Assembly (NCBI GenBank): GCA_963763305.1
Contig: CAVXNP010000002.1
Coordinates: 186,001-250,000 of the forward strand
Source of the DNA: CAVXNP01 sp963763305
GTDB lineage: Bacteria > Pseudomonadota > Gammaproteobacteria > Xanthomonadales > Rhodanobacteraceae
Reading direction: 5' to 3'
DNA length: 64,000 bases
In this document: one piece after another, positions 27,134-39,323 of the stretch
Numbering within the stretch: the first letter of the stretch is position 1
How the letters are laid out: each line of letters opens with the position of its first letter
Translations under genes and position numbers: made by a program
The notes under the pieces: generated by a model
What the model saw: only the letters and a program-made list of their open reading frames with translations
What the model was told of the DNA's origin: nothing
The model's database searches: none

Positions 27134-27486
27134 CAGCGGCGCTTGCGGCCACCCTGCGCGCCACGGGCTGCCGCCTGCCCCAGTTCATCGGGCTTGGCGG
27201 CGAACAGCGCATCCACCGCTGCCTTGGCCGCTGGCGTCTGCATACGCGCCACGGTGGCGTCGAACTCCGCGGTGAGGCTGGCCAGGGGATCGGGTACGGC
27301 CTGGGTGAGGCGGTCGAACTGTTCGACCGACAGCATGACGGCGGTCGGGCGCGCGTTACGCGTGATCAACACCGGCGTGTCCCGCCGGCTGACCCGTTCG
27401 ATCAGCTCGGAAAAGCCGTTCTTGGCCGCACTGGCGGGCACTTGTTCAAGCGCCTCATGCGCGGCTGGGTGGATATTGGCAGACAT
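27133..27486 (-). CDS. Phd/YefM-family antitoxin
   Basis: A 117-residue protein from ATG 27486, with GGGGTG upstream. The core matches Phd/YefM: VPASAAKNGFSELIERVSRR, DTPVLITRNARPTAVML, then SVEQFDRLTQ, an N-terminal DNA-binding fold that normally autorepresses the operon. The C-terminal half (PLASLTAEFDATVARMQTPA ... FAAKPDELG) is a probably disordered toxin-binding extension, longer than in YefM. It ends in a basic tail (RGAQGGRKRR). First gene of the two-gene toxin-antitoxin operon; its stop overlaps the zeta toxin start. Confidence 0.85.
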   Translation of the reverse strand: MSANIHPAAHEALEQVPASAAKNGFSELIERVSRRDTPVLITRNARPTAVMLSVEQFDRLTQAVPDPLASLTAEFDATVARMQTPAAKAAVDALFAAKPDELGQAAARGAQGGRKRR

Positions 27487-28180
27487 AAGCGCACCCCGTG
27501 GCTGGTCGCCGGCAGGCCGGCATACCTACGGTACTCTGGCTGGCCATTTTGGACAAGTTGGCTAAAAAAGTACCTTTTGGTACGAGCGCGACCCATCCTG
27601 CATCCAGCACCTCCATCCAGCACCTCGAAGCGACGTTTCTGCATGGCGCCCCGGGAAAGCCAGGGCGCGTGTAGCTGATCAGCGCGAGTGTCCCGCCCTG
27701 CCCCAACGGCGTGTCACTGCTGTTCGGGACAGCTTTACTGAGCCGGCTGAGGACATCTACCTTTGTTCGGGCTTGCGCGACACCCCACGCTCGTCATCCC
27801 AGCGCAGGCTGGAGGCGCTTTTCAACGACGACTGCCGGTCATCCAGTGCCTCCAGATGCCCCGAACCAAGGCGCTGGGTCCGAAGGCTGCGCTGGGACGA
27901 CGGTGTAGGAGGAGTCGCTGCGCGGGCTTGTCGGGGCGATGGCGTAGGAAGGATCGCGGTACAGACCGGGCAGCTCGTGGCATGCCTGATCCAGTGCAGC
28001 CACCAAGCCCTGAATTTGAGTCGCGATGGACCGCCATCGGTTCGACACAAGGTCGCCCAACGCCTGATCGCCACCGCCCGTGCGCTAATCCGGACAGCAG
28101 TGAGCAGCGTGTCGACCATGTGCGGGTGGCCGCGGTGCGGCGGACGGAACTTCCCCACTATCAGATCACGGCCAAGGTGC
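27487..28180. other. Gene-poor stretch with hairpin and mini-repeats
   Basis: About 690 bases with no supportable gene. GTACC-TTTT-GGTAC (27570-27583) is a dyad upstream of the antitoxin and may be part of its control region. Inverted copies of a CGTCATCCCAGCGCAGGCTG-type mini-repeat lie near 27794-27813 and 27882-27902, a family common in this bacterial group. A minus-strand frame (27839-~28095) has protein-like composition (WRSIATQIQGLVAALDQA) but no start codon or ribosome site. It may be the tail of a lost gene. Confidence 0.5.
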
Positions 28181-28750
28181 TCATGCGGTGGCCATCGATG
28201 CGTCGCGCAAGCGGCGCCAATGCCGCCAGGACACCACGGCGTTGATCCAGTACACGGCGTATAACGCGGCGGTGAGGTACAGGCCGCGGCTGGCGTAGAG
28301 CGGTATCGCGATCGAGTTCACCAGCAGCCAGAACGGCCAGTTCTGTACCTGCCGCCGCATCATCAGCAACTGGGCCACGATACTGAAGGCCAGTACGGTG
28401 GAATCGAGAAACGGTGCGAAGGCGTCGGTAAAGCGGTGCAGCAGCAGGCCATAAGCGAACGCGCCGAGAGCGCCGGCCGCAACCTGCCGCAGCACCCGCC
28501 CAGGCGGCAGGTCGGTCACCGGCAGCGCCTCGCCGCCGCGACCGTGCAGCCACTGCCACCAGCCGACGATGCTGGTGCCGACGAAGAAGGTCTGCAGCAG
28601 CACGTCCGCGTACAGGCGGCTTTCGAAGAAGACGAAGCCGAACAGGCTGCAGCCCACGATGCCGGTCCACCAGGTGTGCACGCTGTTGCGTCCGGCCAGC
28701 AGGATCGAGGCGCCGGTGATCACGTTGGCGGCTATTTCCAGGGGACTCAC
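28181..28750 (-). CDS. pnuC: Nicotinamide riboside transporter PnuC-type
   Basis: A 189-residue inner-membrane protein with about seven hydrophobic helices. Family marks are the N-terminal SPLEIAANVITGASILLAGR, then NSVHTWWTGIVGCSLFGFVF, FESRLYADVLLQTFFVGTSI with GWWQW, and the C-terminal NWPFWLLVNSIAIPLYASRG. PnuC moves nicotinamide riboside by facilitated diffusion, and related members carry thiamine or riboflavin. The sequence alone does not settle the substrate, although WxxN-type residues favour the PnuC subgroup. Start GTG 28750 is chosen because GGAG lies seven bases upstream and the family begins at this point. No kinase or receptor gene is adjacent. Confidence 0.88.
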   Translation of the reverse strand: MSPLEIAANVITGASILLAGRNSVHTWWTGIVGCSLFGFVFFESRLYADVLLQTFFVGTSIVGWWQWLHGRGGEALPVTDLPPGRVLRQVAAGALGAFAYGLLLHRFTDAFAPFLDSTVLAFSIVAQLLMMRRQVQNWPFWLLVNSIAIPLYASRGLYLTAALYAVYWINAVVSWRHWRRLRDASMATA

Positions 28751-29091
28751 GCCAGCGCTCCAAGGGCCATGGTTACGCTCTGAGACGACGTGGAGTCGGT
28801 CATGTTGCTTCCTTGCCGATGCCGGCTGCCGACAGGCGACCGGGTGTCCTCGGGTCGAGGCCGCCTGGATTCTGGCGCACGGAGGCCGGCTCGCCAATAC
28901 CGGCAAGGGTGTCAACTGTCCTGGGAAAAGCGGGCGGTATCTGCCGCGCCCGGTTGCCGGCGGGGGCGGATGACGCCGGGGAGCGGTTCAGCCTGGCCTT
29001 GGATGAAACGCGCATGTGCGGCCACGACAGGGACTGACGTGGCCGCCTCAAAGCCCCGCGACTTGCACGACCGGCGGGGCACGCGGCGCAG
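28751..29091. other. Intergenic region upstream of pnuC
   Basis: About 340 bases between two minus-strand genes. I searched by eye for TPP, cobalamin and NAD-II riboswitch cores and saw none. Several short GC hairpins exist. No gene. Confidence 0.5.
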
Positions 29092-29535
29092 TCAGCTCAC
29101 CGTGATCCGGCGTCCGGCGCCATTGGCCTTTTTCGGCAGGGTCAGCGACAGCACGCCGTTTTCGTAGCGCGCCTCGACCTTGTCGCTGGCCACTTCGGAG
29201 GGCAAGGTGAAGCTGCGGAAGGTGCTTCCGTAGTAGCGCTCGGTGAACAGCTCGCGGTCGTTGTCCTTGTTGCGGGTTTCGCGCTTGATCTCGGCGCTGA
29301 TCGACACTTGCGCGCCTTCGACCGAAACGTCGATGTCGTTCTTGTCCACGCCCGGCAGGTCGGCCTTGACCGTATAGGCCTTGTCGTTTTCCGACACGTC
29401 CAGGTTGATGTCCGGTGTGCCTTCGAACTCGCGCCACAGGGGGCGCATGCCCGAGCGCAGCAGGTCGTCGAAGCCGACCATCGGATCAAAGCGCGCGGTC
29501 CGCTTGAGCGGGTTCCAGCGGGTCAGGTTTGTCAT
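29092..29535 (-). CDS. Small heat-shock protein, Hsp20/alpha-crystallin family
   Basis: A 147-residue ATP-independent chaperone that holds unfolded proteins. It has a short N-terminal arm (MTNLTRWNPLKRTARFDPMV), an alpha-crystallin domain (about 42-138) with DINLDVSENDKAYTVKADLPGV, AEIKRETRNKDNDRELFTER and YENGVLSLTLPKKA, and a C-terminal R-R-I-T-V tail in place of the usual I-x-I anchor. Start ATG 29535 with AGGAG eight bases upstream. In the 5' leader a GGCGCCC-GGAT-GGGCGCC hairpin (29562-29579) lies 25-45 bases before the start. It does not hide the ribosome site and is not an obvious thermometer. Single gene. Confidence 0.93.
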   Translation of the reverse strand: MTNLTRWNPLKRTARFDPMVGFDDLLRSGMRPLWREFEGTPDINLDVSENDKAYTVKADLPGVDKNDIDVSVEGAQVSISAEIKRETRNKDNDRELFTERYYGSTFRSFTLPSEVASDKVEARYENGVLSLTLPKKANGAGRRITVS

Positions 29536-29668
29536 GGGGTATCTCCTGCGGCAGTTGGCCTGGCGCCCGGATGGGCGCCGGCACTCGCCATCGGGCGGCC
29601 GTATCGCACCGCTTTCGGCGAGGCAACCATCAGCCTACGCCGCCCGAAGGCACCGCAATTGACGTGGA

Positions 29669-30382
29669 TCAACAGTGCCCCACGCCGGCAGCGCGCGCGC
29701 TGGCCGAGCCTGCTCCGCCCCCTGGCGGCAAGGGTTGCAAGGCCAGCAGGTCCAATACCTGTTCGTCATCCACCGCGGGAAAGTGACCATAGAACTGCCC
29801 CACGCTGCGAAAGGTTTCCGGCGCGCTGAGGCAGACCGTGTCGTCGGCCATGCCCTGCAGCGAAGCCAGTGCACGCGGGGAAGCCACCGGCAGGGCACAG
29901 ACCAGTTTTTCCGGCCCCAGCGACCGTACCGAGTGCAGCGCGGCGCGCATGGTGGCTCCGGTGGCCATGCCATCGTCCACCACGATCACCACCCGTCCGG
30001 CGGCATCGGCCCGCGCATGCTCGCGGCCGTAACGCATCCGCCGCTCGCGGATCACACGCCACTGCTGGGCGGCCTCGCGCTGGACGTAGCTGGCGTCGGC
30101 GCCCACCGTGGCCGCATAGCCGGCCAGATCGATGTGACCCGACTCGTCGACCGAGCCGATTGCCAGTTCCGGGTTGTGCGGGGCACGCAACTTGTGGACC
30201 AGCACGACGTCCAGCTCGCCGCCGAGCTTGTCGGCCAGCAGGCCACCGATGGGCACGCCACCGCGCGGAATCGCCAGCACCAGCGGATGCCAGCGCCGGT
30301 ACGCCGACAACGCGGCAGCCAGCTTGCGCGCCGCATCGGCCCGGTTGGCGAAATACAGGGGACGGGTGAAGGCGACGCTCAT
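29669..30382 (-). CDS. Phosphoribosyltransferase domain protein
   Basis: A 237-residue protein from ATG 30382, preceded by GGGAG. The type I PRTase fold is visible: LVLAIPRGGVPIGGLLADKL near the N-terminus and the PRPP loop VVIVVDDGMATGATMRAAL in the middle. The conserved PRGG start is typical of the stand-alone PRTases found next to stress genes and often annotated only by domain; the base substrate is unknown. Its position beside hsp20 repeats a common arrangement in stress islands of proteobacteria, but no operon link is visible (133-base gap). An upstream in-frame ATG is unlikely. Confidence 0.82.
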   Translation of the reverse strand: MSVAFTRPLYFANRADAARKLAAALSAYRRWHPLVLAIPRGGVPIGGLLADKLGGELDVVLVHKLRAPHNPELAIGSVDESGHIDLAGYAATVGADASYVQREAAQQWRVIRERRMRYGREHARADAAGRVVIVVDDGMATGATMRAALHSVRSLGPEKLVCALPVASPRALASLQGMADDTVCLSAPETFRSVGQFYGHFPAVDDEQVLDLLALQPLPPGGGAGSASARAAGVGHC

Positions 30383-30618
30383 GGACCACTCCCGCGGGAT
30401 GACCGCGTTGTCGCGACCGCCACCTTGCCGCTGGCGGTCGCCGGGAGCCCCGCCGGGCGGCGAGCATCCGGCTGCCGACATGATCGCGGGGCCTGCAAGA
30501 CCCTGTCGCTGCCGGCGGAGGCACTGCCTGCCGCGGCGACTGCATCACGATCATCCCCAGCACGCCGTGATGCGGTCGTCTGCATCCTGCGCAGGCGGGC
30601 TCGACTGGACGCCGCGCA

Positions 30619-33286
30619 CTAATCGACGTATTCGAGCACCGCCACCGGCAGCTCGCCCAGCCAGTCGGCAGGCTGGATACTCCCCCCTGCCCGTTGCCGG
30701 CGACCGCTGAGCACGTCGCGATAGTTGCCCGGCTGCACGGGCAAGCCCGGCTGGTCACCGAACAGGCTGAGCAGTGCCGACGCCGACATCCCTGGGGCCA
30801 TCCGCGTCCACCAGCGCTGTACCGGCGCGGATCGCGGCGAGCACGATGACGCGCTCCGTGCTCGTCTGGCGTTCGAACGCCAGCAGATGGTCCGCCGCGG
30901 AGGGGGCCATCAATGCGCGGTAACTGCCCTGCTGGAACAGGCCGGGGCGGCGCCGACGCAGGTCCAGCAGCCGCTGGATCAGCCGTTGCTTGAGACGGCC
31001 GTCGCGCCAGTGCTCGAGCAGCGACTCCAGTGGCGTGTCCTCGGCCAGCGCCTGCTGCCGGCTCGAAAAGTCGACCGCGCGTCGGTTGTCCGGGTCGACC
31101 AGGCTGAAGTCCCAGAATTCGGTGCCCTGGTAGATGTCGGGCACGCCGGGGGTGGTCAGCTTGAGCGCGGTCTGCACCAGGCTGTTGGCCGCACCGGCGG
31201 CGGCGATGCGCTGGACGAAGTGCTGCAACGGAACGGCAAAGCCCTGCCCCGCCGGATCGAGCAAGGCAGCCAGGAAGGCATCGCAGGCATCCTCGTAGGG
31301 TTCGTTGGGCCGGGTCCAGCGCGAGTGGCGCTTGGCCTCGCGCAGCGCCTTGGTCTGCCACTGCGCGATACGTCCGGCAAAGGCCTTCACCCCGTCGGCG
31401 TCGTCCGGACGAAGTTCCAGCGGCCAGGCGCCCACCAATGTCTGGTACAGCATGTACTCGTCCGCCGGAGACGGCGCCGGTTGGCCGTTGACTTCGCTAC
31501 GGTGTTCGCGGTGCCGCTCCCGCCATTGCGCCACCGTCTGCGCCCATATCCCGGGCACGCTCGAGAGCACGGCCAGCCGGGCTCGGGCATCCTCGCCGCG
31601 CTTGTGATCATGGGTGGCGGTGGACAGCAGGTTGTGCGGGAACGACTGCCGGCGTTGACGGCAGTCCTCGTGAAAGGGGTCGATGTCGATGGAAAGGCGC
31701 GCCGGATCGGCGCCCACTTCGTTGCGCGAGAGCAGCCGTCCGTAGCGGTAGCAGGCGGTGTCCTCGACTGCTTTGGCCGCCATCGGCGAAGTCGCCTGCT
31801 GGAAGATGCGCATGGCCCGCTCGCGCGCCTTGCGTACCCGGCCGGGCGGCAATTGCCGCGGCGGCTGGCCACCCAGCCAGACAGAAACCCGGTCGAGCAG
31901 GCGCCTGTCCTCGATGCGTACCTGGCGGCGCGCCTGCGCGTGGGCACGCTCGAACGCGGCCTCGTCCACCGGGTCGCGTCCGAGCCCGCCGGCGTAGGTG
32001 CGGTACACCGGGAAATGGATCAGCAACTCCACCAGCACCCGGCGGATCGCCGCCAGGCTCACGTCCCGGGTCTCCACATCGCTGCGCGCGGCAGCGAACA
32101 GCGCGCGCGCAGTGCGGTCCAGCTCGGCCTCGAAACTGTCGACCAGGATCTGCCGGCGCGCGATGCGCGCGTAGCTGGCGAACGACCGCGCGTCGCCACT
32201 GATCTCGCGCCACAGCGCGGTCAGCGCGCCCTCGCCGGCCGGATCGTGCAGCACCGCCGAGACCTGGTCCATGAATTCGTAGCCGGTGGTGCCATCCATC
32301 TGCCAGCCCGGACGCAGCGCTTCGCCGGCGGCCAGAATCTTCTCGACCACGATGTAGGCAGGCCCGCGTGGCGCCGAGGCCGGGCGCTGCCGCTGCAGGC
32401 GGCGCAGGCGGTGGCGCAGTTGCCGGCAATAGCGGTGCGGATCGGCCAGGCCATCCACGTGGTCCACCCGTACGCCGTCGATCAGGCCCTCCGCATACAG
32501 CCGGAACACCAGCGCGTGCGTGTCCTCGAACACCCGCGTCCGCTCGATGCGCAGGCCGGCCAGCTCGTTGATGTCGAAGAAGCGGCGGTAGTTGACCATG
32601 TCGCTGGCCAGCTTCCACAGCGACAGCTGGTAGTGCTGTTGACCCAGCAGCGCGTGCAGCCGGGCAAAGCCGGCCGGGTCGCGGCCGTCGTGCGCGGCCA
32701 GCACCTGCACGGGGTCGCCAGCATCACGCAGCGCCTGCTCGGTAGGCCCGGACAGCGGCAGCAGCGCGTCGTACACCGCGACGCCGAAGCCGCCATCGCG
32801 CTGCGGATCGCGCGCCAACCGCACGTCGCCCTCGCGCAGCGCTTCGGCGTAGGCCCGCCCGAGCACCGGCAACAGGACCCGGCCACGCACCAGCGGATCG
32901 GGGCTGTTGAAATCGATGTCGAAGTAGCCGGCGTGGCGACTGCCACGCCCCTGCCGCAACAGGTCCATCCACCAGGCGTTGCCGGCGCCGGCGAACATGT
33001 GGTTGGGGACAATGTCCAGGATCAGGCCCATGTCGCGCTCGCGCAGCCGCGCCACCAGCCGGCGCAATGCCGGCTCGCCGCCCACCTCGGGGTTGACCTG
33101 GTGGTAGTCGATCACGTCGTAGCCGTGACTGGAGCCCGGACGTGCGCGGAACAGCGGCGAGGCGTACAGGTGGCTCACGCCGAGGTCCGCGTAGTAATCG
33201 ACCAGCGGCACCGCGTCGTCCAGGGTGAATCCGGCATGGAACTGCAGCCGCGCCAGCGCGCGGGGGATCGGCGGCACCGCGGTCAT
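30619..33286 (-). CDS. treY: Maltooligosyl trehalose synthase (one-base insertion near 30800)
   Basis: GH13 enzyme that turns the reducing-end alpha-1,4 bond of a glucan into alpha-1,1, giving maltooligosyl trehalose for TreZ. About 888 residues after correction. Marks: GFTLDDAVPLVDYYADLGVS, SHGYDVIDYHQVNPEVGG, the nucleophile strand LIDGVRVDHVDGLADP, the acid region YIVVEKILAAGEALR and TATHDHKRGED. Start ATG 33286 overlaps the malQ stop (ATGA). The frame is lost near 30800 at GATGGCCCC, and the C-terminus continues in the next frame (PGMSASALLSLFGDQPGLPV ... LEYVD) to TAG 30619, giving the usual family ending. Last gene of the operon. Confidence 0.93.
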
Positions 33287-35358
33287 GGTCCGTTGCGCGC
33301 GCTGGTGATTGCGCTGAAGCACGCCTGCGGGACCTCGCCGTCGAACATCGTGTCGGCGTTCTCCGGCAGGCGACGGCGCCAATTGGGGTGCTCCGCGTCG
33401 GTCGGCCCCGGCAGATTCGGCTGTTCGCGCAGCGCAAGCAGGTCCTCCACCGGCACGATCACCAGCGGCGCCGGGGCGCGACTGACGTGGCCGGCGGCAG
33501 CCACCGCCACGGGGGTGACGTCCTCCGGTGCCGGCGGGTGGTTCTCGTCGCCGGCCGCGCCGGAGGCGCACATCGCCCGCCACAGGCGGCCACGGTCGTC
33601 GTTCCGCTCAGCCTGTTCGTCCGCATCCGGATCGTTCAGCCCGGTACGTCGACGCCATTCGATGTCCGCACCGCTCCACCAGCCGGCGACAGTGGCCACG
33701 TCATGGGTGCTGGTGGTGGCTATGGCCCCGTCCGACCAGTGACGCGGCGAGATGAAGCCCCGATCCGCCGCCCGCTCGAACCACAGCACGCGGATGCCCA
33801 TCACGCCCGCCTCGCTCATGCGGTGGCGCATGTCGGCCGGCACGGTGCCCAGATCCTCGCCGATCAGTACCGCCGCGTGCAGGTGCGATTCCAGCGCCAG
33901 CAGGCGCAGCAGATCCTGCAGCGGATAGCGCACGTAGGCGCCCTCGGTCGGGCTGGCACCATGCGGCACCAGCCACAGGCGCTTGAGGCCCAGCACGTGG
34001 TCGATCCGCACCCCGCCGGCATGGACCAGTGCCGCACGCAGCATGCCGATGAAACCGGCAAAGCCCGACTGGCGCAGCCCGCGTGGCGAGAACGTGGTCA
34101 GCCCCCAGTCCTGGCCCAGCCGGTTGAGCGCATCCGGGGGCGCGCCTACGGAAAGCCCGTGCAGCAGTTCGCCCTGGTGGCTCCATGCCTGGCTGCCGCC
34201 GCCGTCGGTACCCACGGCCAGGTCGGTGACCAGGCCGATCGCCATGCCGGCCTCGCGCGCGGCCTGTTGCGCGCCGGCCAGGCCCTGCGCCGCCTGCCAT
34301 TGCAGGAACGCGTGAAATGCGACCTCGGTGCTGTGCTCGCGCGCAAAACTCTCCACTTCGGCGCTGGTCGGATCGTGGAACGCCTCCGGCCACGCCTGCC
34401 AGCCACCGGGATGATCGTGCGCGGTGAAGTGGCGCTGCAGTGCCTCGAACCGGGCATGTCGTTCCAGCGGCTCGCCCTGCGCCTTGCGAAAGGCCTTGAA
34501 GCGCCTGGACACCGCCGGATCCACCGACACCTGCTCGAACAGCGAGCGCAGCACGGTCATGCGCGCGCGCGCCGCGCGCGGCCATTCGATCAGATCGAGC
34601 CACTCCAGCTCGGCCCATTCCTGGCGCAGGTTGTGCGCGTCGACCACCTTGCGCAGCATGATCGAGTCGGTCAGGCGCGCAGGGTCGATGTGCAGTGCGT
34701 TGAGGAACAGTCGGCTGGAGGGAGCATACGGGCCGTACCGCTCCGGCTCGGCCGCAAACAACGCATGCACCGGACTGATGCCCATCGCGTCGGCGCCGTT
34801 GCGGGCGGCCGCTCGCACGGCCTGCTCCAGCGCGGTGAAATCGCCGACCCCGGCATCGCCCGAACGACGCAGGCTGCCCAGCTGCACGGTCACGCCCCAG
34901 GGACGTCGCGGCAGACGCAGATCCTGCACCGAGAAAGCCCGCGCCGGAGCCACCGCCAGAGTGGTCTGCATTTCGTCGAGCAGCAACTGGTAGTAGCCCG
35001 GCTCGACCGGTGCGACAAGCTCGCCATCGCCCGCCATCAGGCGCCCTTCGCGCACCGGCCGCTGCCGTGCATCGTGCAGGACGTAGCTGCGATCGGCCGG
35101 CCGCGCGGGCAGCGCGAACGGCTGGCCTGCCTCGGCAGTGAGCAGTCGCGGCAAATCGCTGCCCTCGCGCTCGCGGCGCAATTGTTCAAGGCTCGCCGCC
35201 ACGTCGTCGGCGTTGGCGCAGGGCAGGCCCAGCCGATCAAGCACGGCCCGCAGGATCGGCTCGCTGACCTGCCGCGCCCGCCCGTTGGCGTCCTGCCAAT
35301 GCACGTCGATGCCGGCCTGCTCGGCCAGCTGCACCAGGCGTGGATCGGACAGGCTCAT
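33283..35358 (-). CDS. malQ: 4-alpha-glucanotransferase (amylomaltase)
   Basis: GH77 enzyme that transfers maltosyl and longer units between alpha-1,4 glucans, recycling short debranched chains. About 691 residues from ATG 35358 (MSLSDPRLVQLAEQAG); a GTG nine bases earlier is possible. It has the long N-terminal extension typical of the E. coli-type MalQ, then PWGVTVQLGSLRRSGDAGVG, the nucleophile HAGGVRIDHVLGLKRLWLVP, the acid IGEDLGTVPADMR and TSTHDVATVAGWW. It is 45 bases after treZ, the largest gap inside the operon, and overlaps treY by four bases. It probably feeds linear glucan of the right length to TreY. Confidence 0.94.
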   Translation of the reverse strand: MSLSDPRLVQLAEQAGIDVHWQDANGRARQVSEPILRAVLDRLGLPCANADDVAASLEQLRREREGSDLPRLLTAEAGQPFALPARPADRSYVLHDARQRPVREGRLMAGDGELVAPVEPGYYQLLLDEMQTTLAVAPARAFSVQDLRLPRRPWGVTVQLGSLRRSGDAGVGDFTALEQAVRAAARNGADAMGISPVHALFAAEPERYGPYAPSSRLFLNALHIDPARLTDSIMLRKVVDAHNLRQEWAELEWLDLIEWPRAARARMTVLRSLFEQVSVDPAVSRRFKAFRKAQGEPLERHARFEALQRHFTAHDHPGGWQAWPEAFHDPTSAEVESFAREHSTEVAFHAFLQWQAAQGLAGAQQAAREAGMAIGLVTDLAVGTDGGGSQAWSHQGELLHGLSVGAPPDALNRLGQDWGLTTFSPRGLRQSGFAGFIGMLRAALVHAGGVRIDHVLGLKRLWLVPHGASPTEGAYVRYPLQDLLRLLALESHLHAAVLIGEDLGTVPADMRHRMSEAGVMGIRVLWFERAADRGFISPRHWSDGAIATTSTHDVATVAGWWSGADIEWRRRTGLNDPDADEQAERNDDRGRLWRAMCASGAAGDENHPPAPEDVTPVAVAAAGHVSRAPAPLVIVPVEDLLALREQPNLPGPTDAEHPNWRRRLPENADTMFDGEVPQACFSAITSARNGP

Positions 35359-35403
35359 GTGGGGCACTTCATCGGGGGCGGTTTCCTCCGGCTTGGGATG
35401 GGA

Positions 35404-37214
35404 TCAGGCGGGTGACAGGTGCCGCTCGCCGTCGGCGGCCGGTTCCAGGCAGACCAGCGTGCTGCGCGCTGCCAGCCGGCGCGAGGCCAGCTCGCGGATC
35501 GCCGCCGGCTGACCGTGCAACCATCGCGCATCGGCCGTTGGCAGGACGTTGACGTCGACCGCCCGGTCGCCCAGGTTGCAGCACACGTACAGCCGTGAAG
35601 GCCCCAATTGCCAGCGCGCCACCAGCGCGCACCCGCCGAGTACTTCGCTGCCGATCGAACGCGCCCTCGGCAGGTGCGGCTGCAGTTCGGTGCGCCGCAG
35701 CTCCAGCAACTGACGCAGCAGCGCGTGACGCGCCTGGGCCTCGGGCGAATGGTGGCCCTGCAACAACGGGCGGGAGCGCTCGAAGGTATCCGGCGCATTC
35801 GGGTCCGGCAGCGTTTCGCCCCCGGCAAAGCCGTCGAACTCGGCGAACTCGCGCTGCCGGCCTTCGCGTACGGCCTGGCGGAGGGCCTCTTCCTGATGGT
35901 CGACGAAGAACAGGAACGGCATGCGGCTGGCCCACTCCTCGCCCATGAACAGCAGCGGGACCGACGGGGTCAGCAGCAGCAGGGCGTAGGCCGCGTCCAG
36001 CACGGTCGGCTCGACCAGTCGGGTGATCCGTTCGCCCAGTGCGCGGTTGCCAATCTGGTCGTGGTTCTGCAGAAACTGCACGAAACGCAGCGGGCTCAGC
36101 TCGCCGCTGGGCTCGCCCCGGGGCTGGCCACGCATCGGCTCGCCCTGCCAGGCAAAACCCTCGGCCAGGCAGCGGGCCAGTCGGCCGACCGGGTCATCGG
36201 CATAGGCGCCGTAGTAGCCGGCCTTCTCGCCGGTGAGCATCACGTGCAACGCGTTGTGGAAATCGTCGTTCCACTGCGCATCGAAGCGCCCTGCCCCCAG
36301 CAGGTGCGCCTGGTTGGCCTCGTTCTCCAGCACCAGGTGCACCTGCCGGTGCCGACCGAAATGGTTGCGGATGCGTTCGGCCAGGCTGGCGAGCCAGGCC
36401 GGATTGTGCAGGCTGTGCACCGCATCCAGGCGCAGCCCGTCGAAACGATATTCTTCCAGCCAGTACAGCGCGTTGTGCAGGAAGAAGTCGCCTACCTGCG
36501 GCACGTCCACGTCGATCGAAGCACCCCAGGGCGTGGCCGGCCGCCCGTCCAGGGAGTCGTCGTGAAAGAACGGCGAGGCGTAGGCACCCAGGTAGTTGCC
36601 ATCCGGGCCGAAGTGGTTGTAGACCACGTCCAGCAGCACCATCAGACCCAGCCCGTGGGCGGCATCGACCAGTGCCTTGAGTTCCTCCGGCGTACCGTAC
36701 GCGGCCGCTGGCGCGAACGGCAGCACGCCGTCGTAGCCCCAGTTGCGCTGCCCGGGAAACTGCGCCAGCGGCATCAGCTCGATGGCGGTGATGCCCAGCG
36801 CCTGCCATTGGGGCAACAACGCGCGCACGCCGCGGTAACCGCCCAGGGCGCCCACGTGCAGCTCGTAGATCACCGCTTCGTGCCAGGGACGGCCGGGCCA
36901 GTTCGGGTGGTGCCATATGTGCTGTTCCGGATCGACCACCACGCTGGCACCGTGCACGTCGCCGCCGTGCTGCAGGCGCGAGGCCGGGTCGGGAACCGCC
37001 AATTCGTCGTCCACCCGATAGCGGTAACGGGTCCCGGCCGGAGCCGGTGCGATGCATTCGAACCAGCCGTTGTCGAGCGCGCGCATCGGTATCGGGTCGG
37101 CATCGTCAAGCAGCAACTGCACCTGCCGACGGTCCGGCGCCCACAGCCGGAAACGGGTACGCCCGTCATCCAGCAGGCAGGCGCCGTAGGGCATGGCATG
37201 GCGGAAACAGGCGA

Positions 37215-37218
<4 letters not shown>
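35404..37218 (-). CDS. treZ: Malto-oligosyltrehalose trehalohydrolase
   Basis: GH13 enzyme that releases free trehalose from maltooligosyl trehalose. 604 residues. An N-terminal carbohydrate-binding-like domain (RTRFRLWAPDRRQVQLLLDD) is followed by the barrel: EAVIYELHVGALGGYRGVRA, VLLDVVYNHFGPDGNYLG, nucleophile FDGLRLDAVHSLHNP, acid VHLVLENEANQAHLL and RFVQFLQNHDQIGNRALGER. The C-terminal beta domain ends near LSPA. Start GTG 37218 overlaps the glgX stop (GTGA); ATG 37194 is the alternative. Works directly with TreY three genes away. Confidence 0.94.
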
Positions 37219-39320
<2,102 letters not shown>

Positions 39321-39323
39321 CGC

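Noticed and set aside
27763..28245. Protein-coding gene on either strand between the antitoxin and pnuC
   Set aside because: The translations contain inverted mini-repeat copies and lack ribosome sites and domains.
28751..29091. Riboswitch upstream of pnuC
   Set aside because: TPP, cobalamin and NAD-II cores were looked for by eye and none was convincing.
29562..29579. RNA thermometer in the hsp20 leader
   Set aside because: The visible hairpin is short, very GC-rich and does not include the ribosome site; no ROSE-like UYGCU pairing was found.
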